A DNA stretch of 9,518 nt from Melioribacter roseus (GCA_020724325.1 DYHC01000052.1:1-9518); one strand, 5' to 3'; counted from the first letter of the stretch, positions 1 through 6,119 are shown. Notes: a model not told the origin generated them from the sequence alone. Translations and numbers: made by a program.

Positions 1-140
1 TTGATATTTTCTTCTAGTAATTTGTCCATAATGTGACCTAAAATAGGTTTGCTTCCAACATTCAATAACACTTTAGGTAGCGAATATGTATGCGGCTTAA
101 GTCTTGTTCCAAACCCCGCTGCGGGTATTACTGCTCTCAA
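1..140 (-). CDS. Sugar-phosphate nucleotidyltransferase, N-terminal 46 residues (partial)
   Basis: This is the start of a gene that leaves the window on the left. The visible N-terminus reads (M)RAVIPAAGFGTRLKPHTYS and continues with LPKVLLNVGSKPILGHIMDK. That is the nucleotide-binding signature of the NTP_transferase family (PF00483): the G-x-G-T-R-L loop binds the nucleotide triphosphate, and the PK..L.V..KPIL segment follows. Family members make NDP-sugars (for example GDP-mannose or dTDP-glucose) for cell-surface polysaccharides; the sugar cannot be told from this fragment. I place the start at the TTG at 140-138 because AAGG lies six bases upstream, and starting there gives the usual M-(K/R)-A-V-I beginning. 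A second in-frame TTG at 146-144 is possible. It is transcribed divergently from the gene at 237. A TATAAT on the minus strand at 211-206 could be its -10 box, but I see no convincing -35. Family is secure, specificity unknown. Confidence 0.85.
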   Translation of the reverse strand, partial: MRAVIPAAGFGTRLKPHTYSLPKVLLNVGSKPILGHIMDKLLEENI

Positions 141-236
141 TAACAACCTTATTTTTATATTTTCGGAAGCCAATTTAATTAATAGGGTATCCTTTATCAA
201 ATTAGATTATATTTAGATAACACTAAATAATAATGT

Positions 237-1187
237 ATGAAAATTCAGAACCGAATTACTGAATTACTTGAAATTGAATATCCTGTTATACAAGCCGGAA
301 TGGTTTGGGTAAGCGGATGGAAACTTGTAAGCGCTGTTTCTAATTGCGGCGGATTAGGATTAATTGGCGCTGGTTCTATGAAACCGGATCTTTTGCAATT
401 ACATATCTCTAAATGTAAATCTGCAACACAAAAACCTTTCGGCGTAAATATACCTCTGTTACGCGGAGATGCTGCGGAGCTTATTGATGTTGTTATAAGA
501 GAAAAGATCAAAATTGTTTTTACATCTGCCGGGCACCCCGGAAAATTTATAGATAAATTGAAGAAGAATAATATAACTGTTATTCATGTTGTTCCTTCAG
601 TTAAATACGGACTAAAAGCTGAAAGTGTAGGATGCGATGCTGTTGTTGGAGAAGGTGTAGAAGCCGGCGGTCATAATGGAATAGATGAATTAACTACATT
701 TACATTAATACCGCAATTGACCGATATGCTTAAAATACCTGTAATTGCTGCCGGCGGCATTACAGATGGACGAGGAATACTTGCTGCGATAGCTCTTGGA
801 GCAGAGGGAGTTCAAATTGGTACCAGGTTCGCTGCAACTGTTGAATCTTCTGCACATGAAAACTTCAAAAAGAAAATTCTCAGCTCTAAAAATGAAGATA
901 CCGTTCTTTTATTCAGAAAGATCGGTCCTGTAAGAATGATTAAAAATGAATTTACAAATTCTGTCTACAAAGCCGAACTAAATGGAGCTTCGGAAGAAGA
1001 TCTTAAAATTCTGCTTGGTGAAAAAAGAGAACGACTTGGAATTTTTGAAGGCGATGATAAAAACGGAATGATGGAAGCTGGGCAGGGAGTTGGCTTAATA
1101 AACGAGATATTATCCGTCCAAGAATTATTTAATAACTTAACCACCGGATACAAGGCTGCATTAAAAAAAATAAATTCTTCTGATTAA
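237..1187 (+). CDS. FMN-dependent enoyl-ACP reductase II (FabK) / nitronate monooxygenase family protein
   Basis: This 316-residue protein is a full-length TIM-barrel flavoenzyme of the 2-nitropropane dioxygenase family (PF03060). The N-terminal RITELLEIEYPVIQAGM is the classic opening shared by FabK and nitronate monooxygenases. SNCGGLGLIGAG (residues 35-46) and KPFGVN (66-71) follow. EAGGH at 142-146 carries the conserved catalytic histidine (His146), IPVIAAGGI (167-175) is the phosphate-binding strand, and EGVQIGTRF (190-198) completes the FMN site. FabK would reduce enoyl-ACP in fatty-acid synthesis; nitronate monooxygenase would oxidise nitronates. By eye and from memory, length and N-terminal half resemble streptococcal FabK closely, but the two activities cannot be separated from sequence alone, so no symbol is given. 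The start is the ATG at 237; there is no recognisable Shine-Dalgarno. An ATG four bases upstream is out of frame. No terminator hairpin follows; the next gene starts 78 bases downstream. Confidence 0.9.
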   Translation: MKIQNRITELLEIEYPVIQAGMVWVSGWKLVSAVSNCGGLGLIGAGSMKPDLLQLHISKCKSATQKPFGVNIPLLRGDAAELIDVVIREKIKIVFTSAGHPGKFIDKLKKNNITVIHVVPSVKYGLKAESVGCDAVVGEGVEAGGHNGIDELTTFTLIPQLTDMLKIPVIAAGGITDGRGILAAIALGAEGVQIGTRFAATVESSAHENFKKKILSSKNEDTVLLFRKIGPVRMIKNEFTNSVYKAELNGASEEDLKILLGEKRERLGIFEGDDKNGMMEAGQGVGLINEILSVQELFNNLTTGYKAALKKINSSD

Positions 1188-1265
1188 TGTAAACTGATTT
1201 TCCTTTGATGATTAGTGCTTTATTTTTAATTTTTACTACCATTAATTCGCTTTAGAACTTTATTA

Positions 1266-2096
1266 ATGAGATTTTTTTCTACAATATTTCTTATCTCTTC
1301 TCTTGGTCCACTTATCAGGTTCAGGAACAGCGAATATTTCTATTTCTTTTTCTTCTCATTGGTTACTGATTCGATGGTTTTGATACAACAGAGTATATTT
1401 AATTCCTCACTTTACAGTATTCCGGCTTATCTTATCGGTAACTTGTTAATTGTACTTTCACTTCCTCGAATTAAACAAAAATATAAGGTCGGTTTAATAT
1501 TATTTATTTTGCTCTACTTCGTATTGGAAAGAAGTGATATAACATCATTGATATCAATGATATTTATCATGTTATTTATTCTTGTCTATTTTACAAATAC
1601 AGTCGTGCAGGAAATAAAAATTGATGGCAAGTTAACACTTTTTTTTATCCCTCTTATAGTTTTATATTTTGTTGGTATTGTATTAGCATATTATTACTAT
1701 GCAGATATTAAATTAGTTCAGGATACTTTCATTCCCAAAATTATTTTATATACTTTTTTATTCTTATCAATAACAATTGTGGGCCCGGACAAAAAAATTG
1801 ATTTCACTTACGGCTATGATCCAAGTATAAAAGCTAAAATGGCTAACGAATTAGAAATTCATGTGGATGAATATGATTATTATTTAAAGAAAGGATTATC
1901 TCATCGCGAAATTCAAATTTATCATCTTTTAAAAAAAGGTCTTAATAATAAAGAGATTGCTGAAAAACTTAACATAGAAAAGAAAACCGTTGAAACTCAT
2001 TTACAAAATATGAAAGTAAAATTTGGATTTACTACAATGTCAGAACTGCGTGATTTTGCAAAAAAGTCAGACGAATTACATGTATCAATACAATAA
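1266..2096 (+). CDS. Membrane-anchored LuxR-family transcriptional regulator
   Basis: This 276-residue protein has two parts. Residues 1 to about 172 are very hydrophobic and hold six or seven likely membrane helices, near 4-18, 22-41, 48-65, 74-88, 92-115, 123-146 and 155-172. Residues 209-266 form a LuxR/GerE helix-turn-helix (PF00196): LSHREIQIYHLLKKGLNNKEIA followed by EKKTVETHLQNMKVKFG, with the typical recognition helix TVETHLQNM. There is no receiver or kinase domain, so a signal is probably sensed in or at the membrane, with the DNA-binding domain on the cytoplasmic side (inference). The ATG at 1266 is the first start after an in-frame stop at 1227-1229. No clear Shine-Dalgarno precedes it; the leader is TTTATTA. 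The stop is followed within 20 bases by two 22-bp dyad repeats. Its targets are unknown. The nearest candidates are the flavoenzyme upstream or the cytochrome genes downstream, but nothing here proves either. Confidence 0.85.
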   Translation: MRFFSTIFLISSLGPLIRFRNSEYFYFFFFSLVTDSMVLIQQSIFNSSLYSIPAYLIGNLLIVLSLPRIKQKYKVGLILFILLYFVLERSDITSLISMIFIMLFILVYFTNTVVQEIKIDGKLTLFFIPLIVLYFVGIVLAYYYYADIKLVQDTFIPKIILYTFLFLSITIVGPDKKIDFTYGYDPSIKAKMANELEIHVDEYDYYLKKGLSHREIQIYHLLKKGLNNKEIAEKLNIEKKTVETHLQNMKVKFGFTTMSELRDFAKKSDELHVSIQ

Positions 2097-2115
2097 TAGT
2101 GTCCACCTAATCATA

Positions 2116-2159
2116 CACACTTAGAAAAATCAGTGCGCACACTTAGGAAATTCAGTGTG
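2116..2159. repeat. Two tandem 22-bp dyad repeats directly behind the LuxR-type gene
   Basis: Copies at 2116-2137 and 2138-2159 abut without a gap and agree at 19 of 22 positions. Both begin CACACTTAG and end CAGTG plus two bases. The second copy is itself a dyad: GCACACT at 2137-2143 and AGTGTGC at 2154-2160, with a 10-base centre. The first copy has the same arms with one mismatch. Sixteen bases before the first copy the sequence reads TGTCCACCT from 2100. TG-led ends carrying repeated transposase-binding sites are typical of IS21-family elements, so an orphan IS end is one reading. Tandem operators for a regulator or a pair of RNA hairpins are others. No matching opposite end was found in the window. 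Confidence 0.8.
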
Positions 2160-2167
2160 CTCGGGTA

Positions 2168-2196
2168 TTGACAAGCCCTCTATCTCAAATTACCTT
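2168..2196 (+). promoter_or_regulatory. Possible promoter pointing into the intergenic structured region
   Basis: TTGACA at 2168-2173 is a perfect -35 hexamer. Exactly 17 bases later lies TACCTT (2191-2196), which keeps only three of the six TATAAT positions. Read with the Bacteroidota-type consensus (TTTG near -33, TAnnTTTG near -7), the same stretch offers TTG followed after 20 bases by TACCTTAG, one mismatch from the -7 element. No coding gene starts downstream on this strand, so if it is active it would make a non-coding transcript. AT-rich intergenic DNA can give such matches by chance. Confidence 0.3.
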
Positions 2197-2202
2197 AGCT
2201 CA

Positions 2203-2487
2203 GCATTTTTATTGAACTATTTTAAAGAATTTTTGGGAATAATCCTTCTATCCAGTTTCATATAGAATTTTACAGTGCACGGGGGGATTACTGGTAAGAA
2301 TAACTAATCTCCTCTAAAAATGTTCTTAAAATTAATTTTACGGCAAAGTAATTTGTCGTAGAGGGGCAGAACGGCTGTTTTGAAACGAAATTGTCTTTAT
2401 TACTTATCACTACTGATGTCAAAAATTATAATTCATTAGCCAGTGAAAGAGAGGGGAAGGCAATCTCTTTTGAAACAGCTTTTTTTA
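2203..2487 (+). ncRNA. Candidate structured non-coding RNA (hypothetical)
   Basis: If the promoter-like pair at 2168-2196 is used, a transcript would start near 2203 and could end at the T-run 2480-2486. Across this length there are several stems: CCAGT/ACTGG (2252-2294), an 8-bp stem (2309-2366) with an inner CGGCAAA/TTTGTCG hairpin, an AAAGAGA/TCTCTTT hairpin (2446-2470), and a long-range GCTGTTT/AAACAGC pairing (2374-2479) whose 3' arm leads straight into seven T residues, like an intrinsic terminator. I do not recognise it as tmRNA, RNase P RNA, SRP RNA or a known riboswitch. No open frame longer than about a dozen codons with a plausible start was seen in the part I read. The stems were found by eye, so they may be chance. 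Confidence 0.22.
2361..2476 (+). repeat. Imperfect 26-bp direct repeat, copies 90 bases apart
   Basis: Copies at 2361-2386 and 2451-2476 both start GAGGGG and end TTTTGAAAC, and agree at 19 of 26 positions without gaps. The identical blocks lie at the two ends and the centre is diverged. The 3' part of each copy also takes part in the inverted pairing GCTGTTT/AAACAGC. This could be a duplicated RNA or protein-binding element, the mark of an old insertion, or chance in AT-rich DNA. Confidence 0.5.
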
Positions 2488-2517
2488 TTACGTCATAAAA
2501 AAAATCAATGTCAATTA

Positions 2518-3621
2518 TCAATACCAAAAATGAAACTGCAAGACAAATGCGTTATTTCCCTTTTCTGGTTCTTCAAGATTGATTCTATATTGTGGACGTA
2601 ATTCAACAAAGGTAAACGGAAAAAATTCGAGCCCGAAAACTAGATGTGTTAATTCATCATTTTCGATATCAATATTTCGATTAAACCGGTCGTATCGTAC
2701 AACAGCTTCTAAACCTAATGTTAATAAATATGATGCTTCAATCATCATAGCGCTGGATACAATTCCTTTTGCAAGAAAATCTTTTGCTATATCATATTCC
2801 GCCATCAATGAGAAGTTTTGTGTTCCAATTCCAGCAAAAGTTCCGTAAAGAATTGTATTTAATATATTGCCAAGCGACCTTACTTTTGCTGAAGCAAAGG
2901 AACCTCCTGCAAAAAATCCGAGTTTGTCAATCGATGAATTAATTTCTATTCTAGATGTAAAAGTAGGATCTGAAGAAAGAGTTCTGTTGAACCGGCTTTT
3001 CCCTGCGCTGGCTGTAAACAAACCCCAATCCGATATATTTACACCAAGTTCAATTCCAGTTTCTGTATAGAGAGGATTATAAATCAATCCCTGTACTGCT
3101 CCAATGGAAAATAGCAGTCCGTAATCTCCTCCTTTTGTGTAGGATGTATGATCATCAATCCTAATTCCGAAGTATGGAACGAAAGAACCAACTTTTACAT
3201 ATCCTTCATTAGGTAAAATTTTAGCAATTCCATATGCTTCCCAAATTGAATTTGGGAAATCGTATCTGGCAATAACATCTATATTACTTGTTATCGATGC
3301 ATTTAAGTACAATGAGCCGGTCATCTCCTGAAAATCAGCTCTATTCTTTTCCTGGGAATAAATTAGTTGCGACCTATAATCAAAACCGATCGATACATTA
3401 TCTGTAATCTTTGGTGATATAGTAAAATTTTTATCTCTTGGAGAGGACATGCTAACAACATTCCTCCCGAAAAAAAATCCGTTTTCATTACGCATCATTC
3501 CTCCTGTGGGATTGACGTGGCAGCTAATGCATTTATCCTTTTGCTGCAGAGCGAAACGAGGCAGTGGTAAAATATATGATGAGCCAACAATAATCATTAC
3601 TAAACCAAGTTTTAACTTCAT
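2518..3621 (-). CDS. Monoheme c-type cytochrome fused to a predicted outer-membrane beta-barrel
   Basis: This 367-residue protein starts with a signal peptide (MKLKLGLVMIIVGSSYILPL). A single haem c site CISCH follows at residues 31-35, continuing as HVNPTGGMMRN. From about residue 70 to the end the chain has no further cysteine motif and alternates short amphipathic strands with turns (for example SLYLNASI, GYVKVGSF, GIELGVNI, FSLMAEYD, LGLEAVVRY). It ends FVLQFHFWY, an aromatic C-terminus typical of barrel proteins handled by the BAM complex. I infer a porin-like barrel of roughly 12 or more strands with a haem at its periplasmic N-terminus, possibly an electron conduit or a redox-linked channel. 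The start ATG (3619-3621) has a good AGAGG Shine-Dalgarno seven to nine bases upstream. It lies 34 bases behind the T9SS cytochrome gene on the same strand, so the two are probably one operon. I do not know a named family for the barrel. Confidence 0.8.
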   Translation of the reverse strand: MKLKLGLVMIIVGSSYILPLPRFALQQKDKCISCHVNPTGGMMRNENGFFFGRNVVSMSSPRDKNFTISPKITDNVSIGFDYRSQLIYSQEKNRADFQEMTGSLYLNASITSNIDVIARYDFPNSIWEAYGIAKILPNEGYVKVGSFVPYFGIRIDDHTSYTKGGDYGLLFSIGAVQGLIYNPLYTETGIELGVNISDWGLFTASAGKSRFNRTLSSDPTFTSRIEINSSIDKLGFFAGGSFASAKVRSLGNILNTILYGTFAGIGTQNFSLMAEYDIAKDFLAKGIVSSAMMIEASYLLTLGLEAVVRYDRFNRNIDIENDELTHLVFGLEFFPFTFVELRPQYRINLEEPEKGNNAFVLQFHFWY

Positions 3622-3655
3622 ACCTGCCTCTAATTTTAGTTGAACCGTAATAAAA

Positions 3656-4324
3656 TTACTTTAACAAAATCATTCTGTTCGATTTTTCAAAATTGCCCGC
3701 TTTTAATCTGTAGATGTAGACGCCGGAAACAACCTGGTTTCCATATTCATCTTTACCGTTCCAGTTTTTTTCATATCGTCCGGCTTCTAAGTTTTCTTGC
3801 GATAATGTTTTTATCAATTCCCCGTTTATGTTAAATATTTGCAAAGAGACATGCTCGCTTTTGGGAATTTCAAATACAATTGTAGTTGATGGATTAAACG
3901 GATTAGGATAATTATTTAGTACCTTGTATTGCCCGGGAATAATTTCCTTTGCTATTGATGTAGGATTTGGTTTGCTGAATGGATCTCCGGGATTAGTAAC
4001 CTTACTAGGATCGCCAACCGGTCCACCGCTCCAATTACCTGTAGGATTTTGAAGCTCAACTCCATTAGAAAATCCGTCACCGTCAGAATCGAGGTTCGCT
4101 AGTTGAGGGCCCCACATAACATTACCCTGAGAATTAAGAAAGCTTTGCTCCACTATTTGACCAAAACTATTTCTTGGACCTCCGCCAAAGGAACTTACAT
4201 GACAATTAGCACAGGAATTAACTCCGCCATTTGGTATTTGGCTCACTCTGAAACTTTGCGACACCAATAATGAAGTTGTAACTGAAACAGACAAGAATAC
4301 GAGCCAGTAAATATATTTTTTCAT
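3656..4324 (-). CDS. Secreted monoheme cytochrome with type IX secretion (T9SS) sorting domain
   Basis: The 222-residue product has a signal peptide (residues 1 to about 22) and one haem c site, CANCH, at 38-42, followed by VSSFGGGPRNSFG. An acidic DSDGDGFSNGVEL segment at 79-91 resembles a calcium-binding EF-hand or thrombospondin type 3 loop. A glycine/proline-rich linker comes next, and from about residue 133 a C-terminal domain begins NNYPNPFNPSTTI and ends NRMILLK. That last domain is the FlgD-like type A sorting signal of the type IX secretion system. The protein should therefore be exported through the outer membrane and attached to the surface or released. A haem protein at the surface suggests electron transfer or redox sensing outside the cell (inference). 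The ATG at 4322-4324 has GAGG six bases upstream. It is the first gene of a two-gene unit with the haem-barrel protein. Confidence 0.85.
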   Translation of the reverse strand: MKKYIYWLVFLSVSVTTSLLVSQSFRVSQIPNGGVNSCANCHVSSFGGGPRNSFGQIVEQSFLNSQGNVMWGPQLANLDSDGDGFSNGVELQNPTGNWSGGPVGDPSKVTNPGDPFSKPNPTSIAKEIIPGQYKVLNNYPNPFNPSTTIVFEIPKSEHVSLQIFNINGELIKTLSQENLEAGRYEKNWNGKDEYGNQVVSGVYIYRLKAGNFEKSNRMILLK

Positions 4325-4350
4325 TTAAACCTCGCATTTTATAAATGAAC

Positions 4351-4380
4351 TTGAATAGTTGAAAGGTGGTTTGACATAAT
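4351..4380 (+). promoter_or_regulatory. Weak promoter candidate for the membrane protein-dxr-rseP cluster
   Basis: In the divergent gap between the cytochrome gene (start 4324, minus strand) and the membrane-protein gene, TTGAAT (4351-4356) is followed after 18 bases by CATAAT (4375-4380), a near-consensus -10. A TTGACA at 4371-4376 overlaps it but has no -10 at a proper distance. Which of these, if any, is used cannot be told from sequence. Confidence 0.25.
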
Positions 4381-4450
4381 AAATATGGGAGTGTTTGCCT
4401 GCTTACAAATTCTGCTCCTATTTTTACTATATTTAACCATTAATTTAATT

Positions 4451-4456
4451 GAGGAA
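4451..4456 (+). promoter_or_regulatory. Ribosome binding site that fixes the start of the membrane protein
   Basis: GAGGAA at 4451-4456 ends six bases before the ATG at 4463, an ideal Shine-Dalgarno spacing. The earlier in-frame ATG at 4385 has no such site. This argues for the shorter protein. Confidence 0.75.
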
Positions 4457-4462
4457 TATTTT

Positions 4463-4957
4463 ATGGAGTATTACCCAACATTAATTACTTTACACATCAT
4501 CTTTGCCGGCGGGTGGTTAATTAGCTTAGTAACAGATATAATTATTAAAAGGTTCATTTATAATTCCAAAGGAACTGATAAGGAAAAAACACTGATCGCG
4601 CTTTATTTAACTATTATCAATTTACCGGGTATTATCAGTTCCAGCGGAATATTAATAACCGGCATTGTTTTGGTCTTGCTCAATCCAGCTTACGGATTTT
4701 TCGATATGTCTGCAAATCACTGGCTTGCAACAAAACAAATTTTAATGGTTGTTCTTTTATTGATTATTTTTGTCTTGATAATTCCTGCTGCTAAAAAAAT
4801 TAGAGCCGGAATAAAATCAGAACTAAATTCAAACGTTCAAACAACTGAAGAGACTTATAGTTTTTTGAAAAAGATTTATAAACTAAATACTACAATTAAC
4901 TTAATAGTTTTATTGAATTTTCTATTAGCAATTACGCATCGGTTTATAGGTAATTAA
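4463..4957 (+). CDS. Four-helix integral membrane protein, CopD/DUF2269-like
   Basis: With the start at 4463 the protein has 164 residues and four likely membrane helices: about 7-28, 46-73, 92-111 and 144-162. A histidine in the first helix (LITLHIIFAGGWL), the GILITGIVLVLL segment in the second and NHWLATKQ before the third recall small CopD or DUF2269-type membrane proteins, some of which are thought to bind haem or copper. This resemblance is from memory and weak, so the function is unknown. An in-frame ATG at 4385 would add 26 hydrophobic residues, but it lacks a Shine-Dalgarno, whereas GAGGAA precedes 4463 at the right distance. The gene is divergent from the cytochrome pair and ends 16 bases before dxr, so it may share a transcript with dxr and rseP. 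It is not a usual partner of those two. Confidence 0.75.
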   Translation: MEYYPTLITLHIIFAGGWLISLVTDIIIKRFIYNSKGTDKEKTLIALYLTIINLPGIISSSGILITGIVLVLLNPAYGFFDMSANHWLATKQILMVVLLLIIFVLIIPAAKKIRAGIKSELNSNVQTTEETYSFLKKIYKLNTTINLIVLLNFLLAITHRFIGN

Positions 4958-4973
4958 CCGTATCCATTAATTA

Positions 4974-6119
4974 ATGAAAAAAATATTACTACTTGGTTCT
5001 ACCGGTTCAATTGGACTTAGCACACTTGAAATTGTGCGTTCGATGCCGGAAAGGTTTAAGATTACCGGATTAAGCGTTAACAACAATATTGCCGCTCTTG
5101 AAGAGCAAATAAAGGAATTCAAACCAAGCTGTGTTGTTGTAACAAACCAATCAGATGCTGAAGAATTGAAAAGAAGAATAGGATCTTCGTGCGAAGTATT
5201 AAGCGGAATAAATGGTTTAATTCGAATTACCAGAGAAGCTGATTATGATATTTTACTTTCGGCAATTGTTGGATTTGCCGGTCTAAGACCCACAATTGAA
5301 GCCATTAAAAGAAAAAAGAGAATTGCACTTGCAAACAAAGAAACATTAGTTGTTGCTGGCGAACTTATTCTTAATTTATGTCATGAATATAATTCGGAAT
5401 TAATTCCTGTTGATTCCGAACATAGCGCTATTTTTCAATGTCTTGTTGGCGAAAGCAATAATTCAATTAATAAACTTATATTAACAGCTTCTGGCGGACC
5501 ATTCCTTAATAAAGAAAAAAAAGAACTGGAAAACGTTCTATTAGCCGAAGCATTGAATCACCCTAACTGGAAAATGGGAAATAAAATAACAATTGATTCT
5601 GCAACAATGATGAATAAAGGTTTAGAAGTAATTGAGGCATTTTGGTTATTCAAACTTCCTAAGAATAAAATTGAAGTAGTAATCCATCCTCAATCAATTA
5701 TTCATTCTATGGTAGAATTTATCGATGGTTCAATTAAAGCACAGCTTAGTACACCAGACATGAAACTGCCTGTTCTTTATGCATTATCCTACCCGGAAAG
5801 GTATAGTTTTGAAGGGGTAACCACAGACTTAAAAAAAATAGGACGATTGACGTTTTTTGAACCTAATTTTAATAAATTTGAGTGTCTAAATTTAGCTTAC
5901 GATGCAATTGAAGAAGGCGGCACCGCACCCTGTATTTTAAATGCAGCAAATGAAATTGCGGTTGAAAAATTCCTTTCCGGTAAAATAAAATTTCTTCAGA
6001 TTCCGGAGTTAATTAAGGCAGCGTTAAATAAAATCGCATCAACAAGAAATGCCGATTTAGATCTTCTAGTTAAATGCGATTTTGAAACAAGAGAGTTTCT
6101 CAATAAAAAATATTCTTAA
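4974..6119 (+). CDS. dxr: 1-deoxy-D-xylulose 5-phosphate reductoisomerase (DXR)
   Basis: This 381-residue protein catalyses the NADPH- and metal-dependent conversion of 1-deoxy-D-xylulose 5-phosphate to 2-C-methyl-D-erythritol 4-phosphate, the first committed step of the MEP isoprenoid pathway, in the cytoplasm. The NADPH loop GSTGSIG is at residues 8-14, and LANKETLVVAG at 119-129 is diagnostic. Metal ligands lie in VDSEH (Asp147, Glu149) and NKGLE (Glu218). The flexible-loop HPNW (196-199) and the IDSATMMNKGLEVIEA block (207-222) form the substrate site, and HPQSIIHSMVEF (238-249) follows. The C-terminal helical domain contains APCILNAANEIAVE. All key residues are present and the length is normal. 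No Shine-Dalgarno is seen before the ATG; translation may depend partly on coupling with the gene 16 bases upstream. rseP follows after 12 bases, a widely conserved order. Confidence 0.98.
   Translation: MKKILLLGSTGSIGLSTLEIVRSMPERFKITGLSVNNNIAALEEQIKEFKPSCVVVTNQSDAEELKRRIGSSCEVLSGINGLIRITREADYDILLSAIVGFAGLRPTIEAIKRKKRIALANKETLVVAGELILNLCHEYNSELIPVDSEHSAIFQCLVGESNNSINKLILTASGGPFLNKEKKELENVLLAEALNHPNWKMGNKITIDSATMMNKGLEVIEAFWLFKLPKNKIEVVIHPQSIIHSMVEFIDGSIKAQLSTPDMKLPVLYALSYPERYSFEGVTTDLKKIGRLTFFEPNFNKFECLNLAYDAIEEGGTAPCILNAANEIAVEKFLSGKIKFLQIPELIKAALNKIASTRNADLDLLVKCDFETREFLNKKYS

Larger units (their letters stand above)
2097..2517. other. 421-base convergent intergenic region with repeats and nested inverted repeats
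   Basis: No protein-coding gene is supported here on either strand. From left to right it holds two tandem 22-bp dyad repeats (2116-2159) and a promoter-like TTGACA-N17-TACCTT (2168-2196). A pairing CCAGT/ACTGG (2252-2256 with 2290-2294) and an 8-bp stem (2309-2316 with 2359-2366, one G-U) follow. That stem encloses a perfect 14-bp palindrome TAAAATTAATTTTA (2327-2340) and a hairpin CGGCAAA-gtaa-TTTGTCG (2341-2358). Next come a diverged direct repeat (2361-2386 and 2451-2476), a 7-bp hairpin AAAGAGA/TCTCTTT (2446-2470) and GCTGTTT...AAACAGC (2374-2380 with 2473-2479) running into TTTTTTT. An AT-only hairpin (2480-2503) lies next to the end of the minus-strand gene. Because both flanking genes point inward, this density of structure is more than simple terminators require. 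Confidence 0.7.

Noticed and set aside
245..511. Minus-strand open frame within the FabK-family gene
   Set aside because: Fully antisense to a well-supported enzyme gene and without homology.
2255..2300. Resemblance to a c-di-GMP (GEMM) riboswitch near the GTGCACGGGGGG stretch
   Set aside because: The conserved GEMM core is not present, and no gene starts downstream on that strand.
2319..2360. Thirteen-codon plus-strand frame starting ATGTTCTTAAAA
   Set aside because: No Shine-Dalgarno at a good distance; it lies inside palindromic sequence and is too short to support.
2579..3070. Two plus-strand open frames (2579-2848 and 2867-3070)
   Set aside because: They lie antisense inside the haem-barrel gene, show no family resemblance or ribosome binding site, and have composition expected from the opposite strand.
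3449..3834. Plus-strand open frames at 3449-3643 and 3640-3834
   Set aside because: Antisense to the two cytochrome genes; no recognisable protein pattern.
4385..4462. N-terminal extension of the four-helix membrane protein from an upstream in-frame ATG
   Set aside because: The ATG at 4385 has no Shine-Dalgarno, while GAGGAA stands six bases before the ATG at 4463. The extra 26 residues are hydrophobic but look like translated leader.
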